Positions 20,301 through 26,932 of a DNA stretch of 52,918 nucleotides are shown piece after piece (within the stretch, counting starts at the first letter, position 1; the number at the start of each line of letters is the position of its first letter). Source of the stretch: Actinomycetaceae bacterium (GTDB taxonomy: Bacteria; Actinomycetota; Actinomycetes; Actinomycetales; Actinomycetaceae). The notes beneath the pieces are model-generated. The model did no database searches, was not told the origin of the DNA, and saw only the letters and a list, made by a program, of their open reading frames with translations. Position numbers and translations under genes: made by a program. The stretch covers positions 1 through 52,918 of the forward strand of contig JAAYWS010000001.1 of the NCBI GenBank assembly GCA_012516575.1, in the 5' to 3' direction.

Positions 20301-20884
20301 GTGAGGTCTTCGATGCGTGTCAGATTGCCCTGCATTGATTCAAGTTTGCGTAACGCTTTATCTTTGCGTCTGCGGTGTTTGAGCACACCTGCGGCCTCTT
20401 CAATAAAACCGCGTCGATCTTCCGGGCTGGCGCTGAGCACTTCATCAAGCCGTCCCTGGCCGATAATCACGTGCATTTCCCGGCCCATGCCGGAATCCGA
20501 CAGTAGTTCTTGAATATCGAGAAGGCGGCACGCCGTACCATTAATCGCATATTCCGACCCGCCTGCGCGGAAAAGCGTGCGCGAGATAGTCACCTCGGAA
20601 TAATCGATAGGCAAAGCGCCATCGGTGTTATCAATAGTAAGAGAGACTTCCGCGCGTCCTAATGCCGGCCGGGTGGCAGTACCTGCGAAAATAACGTCTG
20701 CCATTTGCCCGCCACGCAGGGTTTTTGCGCCCTGTTCTCCCATCACCCACGCGAGGGCATCAACCACATTGGATTTGCCTGACCCGTTCGGGCCCACCAC
20801 ACAGTTAATGCCGGGCTCAAAATTTAGGGTCGTTGCGCCTGCGAAGGACTTAAATCCACGCAAGGTAAGGGTTTTCAGGTGCAC
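17327..20884 (-). CDS. smc: Chromosome segregation ATPase SMC
   Basis: SMC dimers with ScpAB organise and segregate the chromosome. The 1185-residue protein has an N-terminal Walker A GPNGSGKSNVVDAL (about 32-45), long coiled coils (about 165-500 and 660-1010), a hinge (about 505-655, with IVESVDAAIDALRAAREAD) and a C-terminal head with signature LSGGERSLTAIAF and Walker B YVMDEVEAALDD. Length fits the family. It heads smc-(hypothetical)-ftsY-ffh. It marks the end of the core block; the molybdenum island begins 53 nt downstream. Confidence 0.96.
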   Translation of the reverse strand: MHLKTLTLRGFKSFAGATTLNFEPGINCVVGPNGSGKSNVVDALAWVMGEQGAKTLRGGQMADVIFAGTATRPALGRAEVSLTIDNTDGALPIDYSEVTISRTLFRAGGSEYAINGTACRLLDIQELLSDSGMGREMHVIIGQGRLDEVLSASPEDRRGFIEEAAGVLKHRRRKDKALRKLESMQGNLTRIEDLTGELRRQLGPLARQAATARRAQIIQRDVFDARARLLADDLAQAQARVSAQTIDEEKYAAQRAALAEKILAARQDVDRLQADADAASPQIAALTEQWQRLSSLVERFRALSQLASERQRSLEATGPNIYRGDSPEAIRERAATARAEEEALTKDVRTAEDALRTAIATREKSESQENELDREVNGLTRDLADRRENAARISGQIATASSRVEALKAERERVQSAVRDAQQRAGQATAQVATLEQDVVAHTDGDDTVSTAHEEAARGLEEVKARVETARARVTQTQATAVQWQTKAETLKLSLAAQDATAWVVEEHRVGILGLVRDQIRLAHGWEGALEAALVGVAEGAIVESVDAAIDALRAAREADAGHLQMLIVSATDNDDSRARTALAATKLDGEQARLATDVVNGDDEVAQTLRALVQGTVLAADLVTARELIHAGAPRVATLAGDVLCAHQAWGGQVQQHAILARKATYDDAVRQAAAAHAEHVCATEELTRAQLALGQAQEEYDASAAQLSARDSQLAAVTAQLGVLRQSLASAQQEVARNKERITRIDVELETRVADLEHLQKKQADLDAEPEDLAQRVAELNTQRAHVHEQTVDLRSRETEARLTLRTREERLRAISGRAEALENNASAVAARIAQEERAAVRRAEAARNAGRIGEQARRALLVSQEILERVVGERDDAESARARRDTDLSAARRYLDELIADQRTLEDLGHRHELALAELRLKYAQLAERAIDDTGMEAETLMDEYGPHQLIPHEEGKDYPFVRADQEKRLARAQRDLARLGKINPLALEEHAALEERQKYLTEQLADLRRSREDLLQIVRDIDQRVHDVMQSAFTDVAREFESTFARLFPGGQGKLVLTEPDSILTTGLDIEARPPGKRVKRLSLLSGGERSLTAIAFLVAIFKARPSPFYVMDEVEAALDDTNLSRLLDIFRELQENSQLLVITHQKRTMEIADALYGVAMRENGVTSVISQRIKDVVPAQ

Positions 20885-20937
20885 AAGTGTAGTCTACGTC
20901 AGGTTTAAGCACTTCAGCGTTAAGGCGAAGAATGCAG

Positions 20938-21435
20938 TTATGCCTGAATTCCGGCGTCCGGCTCATATCCTGGGCGATACCACTGCCCCGAGCGGCCGCC
21001 TGATTTCGCCACAATCTTACAGTCAGTGATTTCCGCACTCCGATCAACGCCTTTGACCATGTCCACGACTGCCAGTCCGGCAACAGTTACTGCCGTCAGA
21101 GCCTCCATTTCGACTCCGGTACGGTCTGCCGTGCGCACCTGGGCAGTAATCGCCACATGATCTGTAACAAGTTCCAGATCCACACTCACCCCATGCACTC
21201 CAATCGTATGGGCGAGCGGCAACAGATCCGGGACTTTCTTAGCAGCAGCAATTCCGGCAATCCGTGCCACAGCAAGCACGTCTCCCTTGGGCACAGTTCC
21301 GTCTCGCAGGGCTTGTAAGACCTGCTGCGAACACCGTACTTTTCCGATCGCGGTAGCCACTCGCACTGTGGGAGTTTTCGCGGTGACATCAACCATGTAG
21401 GCATGCCCACGCGGGTCAAGATGAGTGAATTTCAT
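20938..21435 (-). CDS. moaC: Cyclic pyranopterin monophosphate synthase MoaC
   Basis: MoaC converts the MoaA product 3',8-cH2GTP into cyclic pyranopterin monophosphate, the second reaction of molybdenum cofactor synthesis. The 165-residue protein shows FTHLDPRGHAYMVDVTAK at the N-terminus, AGIAAAKKVPDLLPLAHTI, GVEMEALTAVTVAGL and DMVKGVDRSAEITDCKIVAKSGG, all close to the family consensus. It is last in the minus-strand moeB-moeA-moaC operon, 45 nt after moeA. Confidence 0.96.
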   Translation of the reverse strand: MKFTHLDPRGHAYMVDVTAKTPTVRVATAIGKVRCSQQVLQALRDGTVPKGDVLAVARIAGIAAAKKVPDLLPLAHTIGVHGVSVDLELVTDHVAITAQVRTADRTGVEMEALTAVTVAGLAVVDMVKGVDRSAEITDCKIVAKSGGRSGQWYRPGYEPDAGIQA

Positions 21436-21480
21436 GAGTTTCCTTAGCGCTTAGATAGAAAAGACTAACGGGCGGGCAAA

Positions 21481-22716
21481 TCAAATAAACAGCGTGGGCA
21501 AACGAATAATTGTTACTTCTTCGCCGGGTTCTACCCGTTCTTGGTCAGCCGGAGTGAGCGCAATAAACGTGGCTGTGGGCAAGGTTCCGATCAGATGTGA
21601 ACCAGAGCCGCCAGCTGTTGCTGGTTCAACCCCGCTTTCTCCCATTACTGCTGGCAAGAATTGGGTACGTCCCACTTTATGACTCCACGAAACGCCCGCC
21701 ACTGCCCGATCAAAATACTTGTCAAAGGGCTTAATGTTTTCTCCACACATGCGCCGCAAAAGCGGTAGTGCAAATAGATGCATGGAAACAAAAACCGAGA
21801 CCGGATTACCTGGCAGACAAACCACTGCGGTATCTCCGATTACACCCCAGCCTTGCGGTTTACCTGGTTGCATAGCAACCTGTGCGAATTCCACACCGCG
21901 CTTGCGTAATTCGATTTTTACAACATCCCACGCCCCGGCGCTAACTCCGCCAGTGGTAATGATCAAATCGCATTCGTCAACAAGTTCATCAAGGGCTTCG
22001 ATAAAATCTGCGCCTTGGTCGGAATAAACCGAACGAACCTGTACATCGGCACCAGTTTGCTCGGCCAGCGCGCGAACCACCCACGAATTCGAATCCGGAA
22101 TCTGCCCGAATTTAAGCGGTTCACCCGGGGCACACAGCTCTTCACCAGTACCCAAAACCCCGACTTTAACCCGTCGTTTCACCGGTACCTGTCCGTAGCC
22201 AACCGAGGCAAGCGATCCAAGGTGAGCAGGCCCAAGACGAGTACCTTCATCAAGTACCCGATCTCCAACTTCAAGATCTGCCCCAGCAAAGCGTAAATTC
22301 TCTTTTTGGCCAACAAGCGCAGTTGGAATAATTGTAGCGGGCGGTTCGAAGAGCATATTGTTAGCCCAGTTCTCAGTGTCTTCAACCGGGAGTACAGCAT
22401 CAGTCCCGGCAGGAAGCGGCGCGCCAGTCATAATCCGTATAGCAGTGCCCGGGGCGAGCTCATACTGGTGAGTATCGCCCGCAACAATATCGCCCACAAC
22501 CGGAAGTTGTTTGCCGATTTGCAAATCAGCAACCCGCACTGCAAAACCATCCATTGCCGAATTGCTAAATGGTGGCACCGCGAACCGCGCAAGAATATCA
22601 GTGGCAAGAACGCGCCCACGAGCTTCAGCTAAAGGTACAGTCTCTGAATCGCTCACCGCGGGCACCTTATCTGCCAGTCCCACCACATCCGCGTAATGCT
22701 GTGCCACGCTTTTCAT
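21481..22716 (-). CDS. moeA: Molybdopterin molybdenumtransferase MoeA
   Basis: MoeA inserts molybdate into adenylylated molybdopterin. The 411-residue protein has the full domain set: SNSAMDGFAVR early, GAPLPAGTDAVLPVEDT, then the MoCF/MogA-like domain with TTGGVSAGAWDVVK, MQPGKPQGWG and VCLPGNPVSVFVS, and a C-terminal barrel. It follows moeB by 9 nt and precedes moaC. It works with the Mog domain of the fusion gene at 23476. Confidence 0.96.
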   Translation of the reverse strand: MKSVAQHYADVVGLADKVPAVSDSETVPLAEARGRVLATDILARFAVPPFSNSAMDGFAVRVADLQIGKQLPVVGDIVAGDTHQYELAPGTAIRIMTGAPLPAGTDAVLPVEDTENWANNMLFEPPATIIPTALVGQKENLRFAGADLEVGDRVLDEGTRLGPAHLGSLASVGYGQVPVKRRVKVGVLGTGEELCAPGEPLKFGQIPDSNSWVVRALAEQTGADVQVRSVYSDQGADFIEALDELVDECDLIITTGGVSAGAWDVVKIELRKRGVEFAQVAMQPGKPQGWGVIGDTAVVCLPGNPVSVFVSMHLFALPLLRRMCGENIKPFDKYFDRAVAGVSWSHKVGRTQFLPAVMGESGVEPATAGGSGSHLIGTLPTATFIALTPADQERVEPGEEVTIIRLPTLFI

Positions 22717-22725
22717 CGATTACCC

Positions 22726-23439
22726 CTATCTAAAAGCGACTGTTCTGACCTCAGCCGAAAGCGCATCAATCAAAACTACTTGTCCAATTAGCTGACTGCC
22801 CAGCCCGGTAATCAGTTTAAGCGCTTGGCTGGCCATTATCGAACCGGTAATTCCACATGCGGGCCCGTACGTCCCGGTTTCGGCAGGCTCTTGGATAGTT
22901 CCCGGTGCAGGCACTTGCGGATACAAATCGCGTAACGACTGCCCGTCTTGTGAATGGAGAAATACTGATACCTGGCCGTAATATCCGCCAACTACACCCC
23001 ATACCGTGGGAGTTTTCAATTCCGCACACACATCGTCAATAAGATAACGGGTGGCAAAATTATCTGAACAATCCACCACAAGGTCGTATTCGCCAATAAT
23101 TGTTGACGCGTTATCTTCTGTTAGCCGCAGATTATGCCCGACCAAATTAACCGTCGAATTAAGTTCACGCAGTTGTTTGATCGCGCTCGTCACTTTCGCG
23201 ATACCAACGGCTGCCTCCGTATGTAATACTTGCCGGTGCAAATTCGATACCGCAACGACGTCGTTATCCAGAATCCCAACGGTCCCGACGCCGGCCCCCA
23301 CCAGATACTGCAAAACTGGTGATCCGAGCCCGCCAGCTCCCACGACCAGCACGCTGGCTTGGGTAATTTTTTGTTGGGCATTTTCCCCAAATCCGCGCAA
23401 CGCACAATGGCGGGCATAGCGTTCATTGCTGTGGCTCAT
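22726..23439 (-). CDS. moeB: Molybdopterin-synthase adenylyltransferase (MoeB/ThiF family)
   Basis: MoeB adenylates the C-terminal Gly-Gly of MoaD so it can be sulfurated. The 237-residue protein has the nucleotide-binding GAGGLGSPVLQYL, NLHRQVLH, the ATP/Mg residues around VVDCSDNFATRYLID and GVVGGYYGQVSVF. Where family members have CxxC zinc ligands and a Ser-Cys-Ala-Glu run, this protein has SLRD and EPAET, so the usual zinc Cys residues are missing. There is no rhodanese domain. The start lies only 36 nt from the divergent mog/moaE start, behind a perfect TATAAT. A related activation role, such as ThiF-like, is possible but the island makes MoeB most likely. Confidence 0.88.
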   Translation of the reverse strand: MSHSNERYARHCALRGFGENAQQKITQASVLVVGAGGLGSPVLQYLVGAGVGTVGILDNDVVAVSNLHRQVLHTEAAVGIAKVTSAIKQLRELNSTVNLVGHNLRLTEDNASTIIGEYDLVVDCSDNFATRYLIDDVCAELKTPTVWGVVGGYYGQVSVFLHSQDGQSLRDLYPQVPAPGTIQEPAETGTYGPACGITGSIMASQALKLITGLGSQLIGQVVLIDALSAEVRTVAFR

Positions 23440-23475
23440 GCCGACATTATAGTGCCAGTCCCGTAAGATAGCGCC
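23440..23475. promoter_or_regulatory. Back-to-back apparently leaderless promoters
   Basis: Only 36 nt separate the two start codons. On the minus strand TATAAT (23446-23451) ends 6 nt before the moeB ATG. On the plus strand TAAGAT (23464-23469) ends 6 nt before the mog/moaE ATG. With transcription starting 6-7 nt past the -10, both mRNAs would begin at or next to ATG. No Shine-Dalgarno sequence is seen on either side, which fits leaderless translation, common in actinobacteria. The two -35 regions would overlap the opposite -10 region. Confidence 0.6.
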
Positions 23476-24546
23476 ATGACGATTTCACCTGCTTTTGCTG
23501 TTATTACTGTTTCGGACCGGGCCGCACGCGGAGAATACCCGGATCGTTCGGGCCCACTTGCCCAAGAAATGTTGCGCGAACTAGGAGAAGTTGTCAGTTA
23601 CGACGTCGTTCCAGATGGTGTTGACAGCGTGCAGCAAGCTGTTTATCAGGCGATTGACGCCGGAGCGAACGTGGTAATTACTTCCGGCGGTACTGGTATT
23701 ACGACGCGGGATCAAACCCCACAAGCTTTGGAAGGCATCATTAAGTACGAGATTCCAGGTATTCCAGCGCTTATTCGGGAAAAATCAAAAGTTATTACGG
23801 CAGCTCTGACCCGGTGTATTGCCGGCGTGGTCGAACACAATGATAAGCGGGCTATGGCGATTTGTTTGCCCGGATCACCGTCTGGAGTGGCCGAAGCAAT
23901 CGATATTATGTCGCCATTACTGGACCATATTGCCGATCAGCTCAACGACGGCGACCATGTACGCGGGCATGCGCATGGGCATAAGCATCATGGTCATGCC
24001 CACAAGCATCATGACCATGATCACCGACACGGGCATAAACACGCTGGTCATAAGCATGACGACCACGCCCACACCCATGCCACCTATGAGCTTCAGAACC
24101 TGCGAACCAGTACTGAATGCACAGCTACTGAAGTTATGATCGCACGGGTATCAGAAGACCCTATTGACATGGACGAACTTAATGAGGCAGTGCGGATGGA
24201 CGTTGCGGGCGCTGAAGTAAGTTTCTGCGGCCGGGTCCGCAATCATGACCAGCAACGCGGAGTTGAATCGATCTACTATGTTGCCCATCCTTCTGCGGCC
24301 GATGCGCTTACCCATATCGTTGATAGTGTTGCTCGCGAATCCGGGTGCCACCGGATTGCGGTAGCACACCGTTTCGGCACGCTTAACGTAGGCGATGTCG
24401 CACTCGGGATTGCCGTCAGCTCCTCCCACCGTCAAGAAGCGTATGCGACCATGATGGAGTTAACCGAGCGGATAAAAATGGAACTTCCGCTGTGGAAGAA
24501 ACAAGAATTTACCGACGGTTCTTCGGCGTGGTCTGGAATGCTGTAA
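23476..24546 (+). CDS. Molybdopterin adenylyltransferase (Mog/MoaB) fused by a His-rich linker to MoaE
   Basis: This 356-residue protein joins two molybdenum cofactor steps. Residues 1-155 are a MogA/MoaB domain that adenylates molybdopterin: AVITVSDRAARGE, SGGTGITTRDQTP and LPGSPSGVAEA. Residues about 161-201 form a linker with some 20 His among Gly, Asp, Lys and Ala. Residues 215-356 are MoaE, the large subunit of molybdopterin synthase: GAEVSFCGRVRNH, HRFGTLNVGDVAL, SSSHRQEAYATM and LPLWKKQEF. No separate moaE is seen in the island, so this is its source. The linker could bind Zn, Ni or another metal. The start is fixed by the leaderless promoter; the gene is divergent from moeB. Confidence 0.93.
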   Translation: MTISPAFAVITVSDRAARGEYPDRSGPLAQEMLRELGEVVSYDVVPDGVDSVQQAVYQAIDAGANVVITSGGTGITTRDQTPQALEGIIKYEIPGIPALIREKSKVITAALTRCIAGVVEHNDKRAMAICLPGSPSGVAEAIDIMSPLLDHIADQLNDGDHVRGHAHGHKHHGHAHKHHDHDHRHGHKHAGHKHDDHAHTHATYELQNLRTSTECTATEVMIARVSEDPIDMDELNEAVRMDVAGAEVSFCGRVRNHDQQRGVESIYYVAHPSAADALTHIVDSVARESGCHRIAVAHRFGTLNVGDVALGIAVSSSHRQEAYATMMELTERIKMELPLWKKQEFTDGSSAWSGML

Positions 24547-24550
24547 CGAA

Positions 24551-24572
24551 CTTAGCCGAATAAGGGGCTAAG
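24551..24572 (+). terminator. Hairpin after the mog/moaE gene
   Basis: CTTAGCC and GGCTAAG form a 7-bp stem with an 8-nt loop starting 5 nt after the mog/moaE stop. No T-run follows, so it is at best a weak intrinsic terminator in the convergent gap with the DUF2812 gene. Confidence 0.35.
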
Positions 24573-24606
24573 GGCCTGCACCAGGATGTGCCGCCTAGCT
24601 TGGCTA

Positions 24607-25119
24607 TCATACTTTTCGGAGTCGATAACTAATTCCAACCAGCGGAAGAACCGTGTAGACCACTGGCACGATAGCGATTATTGAAAGCACCGTGTTGAGT
24701 ATCCTAGGCGTGTTGAATATGTACACACCTGTCAGCACAGCAGCACATAGTGCCAGTGCAATCGTAGCCCATAGTGCGTAATGATTGCGCAGGGTGATGA
24801 GCTCCTCGCGACGCGATTCTTTGGCTGTATGGACTGGTGCAGTGCCCGGAACAGCTTTGAATATATGCAGGCTTCCTGCTGAAAGTACATGTGTCCACCC
24901 AGCTGCTGCGAAAATATCAAAATATCCCGGATCTGGGTTGTTTTCGTACGCAATATCGAATACTGCCTGTTCCGGCGGAGCATCGGCAAACTTCCAGCCG
25001 TGCCCTAGCGCACCGAATCCGACTAAACGCTTACCTTGAGCTGCCATATCTGCAAACATCTGCAAGTCTTTGTCTTGGCTGAACGCTAACCCGTTGCTAA
25101 TCTTCGTCGTCGTTGTCAT
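24607..25119 (-). CDS. DUF2812 family membrane protein
   Basis: The 170-residue protein has an N-terminal soluble domain (about 10-100, with GWTHVLSAGSLHIFKA, matching the DUF2812 pattern) and two membrane segments (about 114-134 and 140-162). DUF2812 proteins are typically encoded next to PadR regulators, as here, and are presumed regulator partners or targets; their function is unknown. The start overlaps the padR stop by 4 nt. Nothing ties it to molybdenum metabolism besides location. Confidence 0.75.
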   Translation of the reverse strand: MTTTTKISNGLAFSQDKDLQMFADMAAQGKRLVGFGALGHGWKFADAPPEQAVFDIAYENNPDPGYFDIFAAAGWTHVLSAGSLHIFKAVPGTAPVHTAKESRREELITLRNHYALWATIALALCAAVLTGVYIFNTPRILNTVLSIIAIVPVVYTVLPLVGISYRLRKV

Positions 25120-25439
25120 GATTTCTCCATAATACGTTCTGCCATCTGTAATAACTGACGGCGATACTCAATATTTTCTAAAAGTGTCTCGGAGCCGAGC
25201 GCAGTGATGTGATAAATACGCCGATTTCCTTCAGTCTCAACCTCGCTGATATAGCCCGAGGCGACCAGTTTCTTCAGTGTTGTATACAGTGATGCTGGCC
25301 CAATCACCACATTCCCCCGGCTTTCATCATCAAGAAACTGCATGATTGCATAACCGTGCCGCGGCTCTAATAGGGCAAGCAAAATGTTTAAGGCGGCATC
25401 GGGAAGTTCCCCGTTTGTATAGCCAGACGGTCGAGCCAT
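25116..25439 (-). CDS. PadR family transcriptional regulator
   Basis: PadR regulators are dimeric winged-helix repressors. The 107-residue protein has the PadR DNA-binding domain: DAALNILLALLEPRHGYAIMQFL, GPASLYTTLKKLVASGYISEVETEGNRR and YHITALGSETL. It is a short, PadR-s2-like protein with a C-terminal helix for dimerisation. The start is preceded by GGAGGTCTGGGG. A perfect palindrome at 25471-25514 lies about 32 nt upstream and is the obvious autoregulatory operator. It is co-transcribed and overlaps with the DUF2812 gene. Confidence 0.9.
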   Translation of the reverse strand: MARPSGYTNGELPDAALNILLALLEPRHGYAIMQFLDDESRGNVVIGPASLYTTLKKLVASGYISEVETEGNRRIYHITALGSETLLENIEYRRQLLQMAERIMEKS

Positions 25440-25458
25440 CCCCAGACCTCCAATCTAT

Positions 25459-25514
25459 GTATCACCTAACAACATATCGTTAAGTGATATAAATATATCA
25501 CTTAACGATATGTT
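25459..25514. promoter_or_regulatory. PadR operator: perfect 20-bp-arm palindrome plus a third half-site
   Basis: AACATATCGTTAAGTGATAT at 25471-25490 and its exact reverse complement at 25495-25514 flank a 4-nt AAAT spacer. A related partial site, GTATCACCTAAC, lies at 25459-25470 and differs at two positions from ATATCACTTAAC in the right arm. The AT-rich arms, the ATAT ends and the position just upstream of padR fit PadR operators. The minus-strand promoter probably overlaps this site, which predicts autorepression. Confidence 0.8.
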
Positions 25515-25560
25515 TGGGAATATCGGAGTTCAATTCTGTCTCGAATTTCTACATATGGGC

Positions 25561-25588
25561 AGTATCGTGCTCTATAGCAGACGATACT
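25561..25588 (-). terminator. Hairpin downstream of moaD
   Basis: AGTATCGT and ACGATACT are perfect 8-bp arms around a 12-nt interior that itself pairs GCT/AGC. It starts about 37 nt after the moaD stop on the minus strand. There is no T-run, so it may be a weak terminator, a processed 3' end or an unrelated palindrome. Confidence 0.4.
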
Positions 25589-25624
25589 CACGTCAGACGT
25601 AACGAAGCGATAATGCGCGCATGT

Positions 25625-25903
25625 CTATCCGCCGGCAAAGGGCGGAAGCGCATCAATTACCAGCTCTGCAGCAGTGCCACGTACCGGCGCTAGAGCGGCG
25701 TCGTCAATAAGCCGTTGCCCGTTCGCCATAAAAGCACACAGGTCCAAATTAGCTCGCACTTCATCTCCATGTCGGGCAATAACGGCTTCTTTAAGATCAG
25801 CTAGTGTGCTAGCAGCGAGGTCTGTTCCCGCAAACTGCGGATAGGTTTCTTCGGCCGTTCCCAGTTGCTCTCCAATACCTGCGAAATAACGTAGACGAAT
25901 CAT
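25625..25903 (-). CDS. moaD: Molybdopterin synthase sulfur carrier subunit MoaD
   Basis: MoaD carries the thiocarboxylate sulfur used by MoaE to make molybdopterin. The 92-residue ubiquitin-like protein begins MIRLRYFAGIGEQLG, has a typical NGQRL loop and DALPPFAGG at the end; the terminal Gly-Gly needed for adenylation is present. It follows moaA by 2 nt and is the last gene of the dmsA...moaA-moaD run. Its partner MoaE is in the fusion at 23476. Confidence 0.93.
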   Translation of the reverse strand: MIRLRYFAGIGEQLGTAEETYPQFAGTDLAASTLADLKEAVIARHGDEVRANLDLCAFMANGQRLIDDAALAPVRGTAAELVIDALPPFAGG

Positions 25904-25905
25904 TC

Positions 25906-26922
25906 CTATCCTCCAATCGCGCTCATTGGTCGGTCCGGCTGCGCAAAATCCGGATTGTCAATCCCATGTTTTTCAGGCTTATTCCACATCGCACCCTGCC
26001 ACGCAGCCATGATCTCATCATCGCTTGCCCCACCGCGCAGTAGTTCCCGCAAATCTGTTTCCGTCCTCGAAAACAGACACGAGCGAATCGCCCCGTCAGC
26101 AGTTAACCGCGTGCGCACACAAGAAGCACAGAAAGGTTGCGTTACCGAACTAATAAAACCGACCTTTCCGCGTCGTTGCGGATCATGTCGTGAAGTTATT
26201 TGCCATTCAACTGCTGGTGCTGACTCGCCAGGAGCCCGCGCAATTCTTTCCAGAATAAAATCGCGTTCTAGATCTGCATGCAGTTGTTCTTCGGTATACA
26301 CCGCATCTTTCGACCACGTTCCTCGCGGTCCGAGCGGCATATATTCAATAAAACGCATGGTGGCGTCATTATCCAGCGCAATGTTCACCAAGTCAGCCGG
26401 GGCGTCGTCGTTAACCCCGGGCATAATCACCGCATTAATCTTAAGTGGGGTAAGCCCGGCACTCCGCGCGGCACGTAATCCGGCAAGCGCATCATCAAAA
26501 CGATCACGCCGAGTAATGCGCTGATACTGCTCGCGATTTGCCGCATCCAAGGACATATTAATCCGGCACAGTCCCGCTGCTTTTAAAGCCTCCGCTCGCC
26601 GAGCTAACCCTAGGCCATTCGTCGTCAACGAAATATCAAGATCACCATCCGGCGCGGCCTGCGCTGTCGCCCGAATAATATTTTCAAGACCTTTACGCAG
26701 TAAGGGCTCCCCGCCCGTAAAACGCACTTTGGTAATGCCGAGCCGAGTCACGGCCAGCCGTACCAGCCGGATAACTTCGTCATCGGTGAGGATCTCTTCG
26801 CGAGGCATCCATTCAAGGCCTTCCGGCGGCATACAATATTGACAACGTAAATTGCATCGATCGGTCAACGAAACCCGCAAATCAGTTGCGGTTCGTCCAT
26901 ATCGATCAATGAGAGTGGGCAT
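25906..26922 (-). CDS. moaA: GTP 3',8-cyclase MoaA
   Basis: MoaA is the radical-SAM enzyme that starts molybdenum cofactor synthesis. The start is taken at the ATG of MPTLIDRYGRTATDLRVSLT, where the family begins; the upstream in-frame extension overlaps the previous gene and looks unrelated. The 338-residue protein has the SAM cluster CNLRCQYC, GGEPLLRKG, the C-terminal second cluster (FCASCVRTRLTADG then C) and the terminal Gly-Gly needed for activity. It starts 10 nt after the Fe-S protein gene, so it is transcribed with the dms operon. Confidence 0.95.
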   Translation of the reverse strand: MPTLIDRYGRTATDLRVSLTDRCNLRCQYCMPPEGLEWMPREEILTDDEVIRLVRLAVTRLGITKVRFTGGEPLLRKGLENIIRATAQAAPDGDLDISLTTNGLGLARRAEALKAAGLCRINMSLDAANREQYQRITRRDRFDDALAGLRAARSAGLTPLKINAVIMPGVNDDAPADLVNIALDNDATMRFIEYMPLGPRGTWSKDAVYTEEQLHADLERDFILERIARAPGESAPAVEWQITSRHDPQRRGKVGFISSVTQPFCASCVRTRLTADGAIRSCLFSRTETDLRELLRGGASDDEIMAAWQGAMWNKPEKHGIDNPDFAQPDRPMSAIGG

Positions 26923-26932
26923 GGGCCCTACT

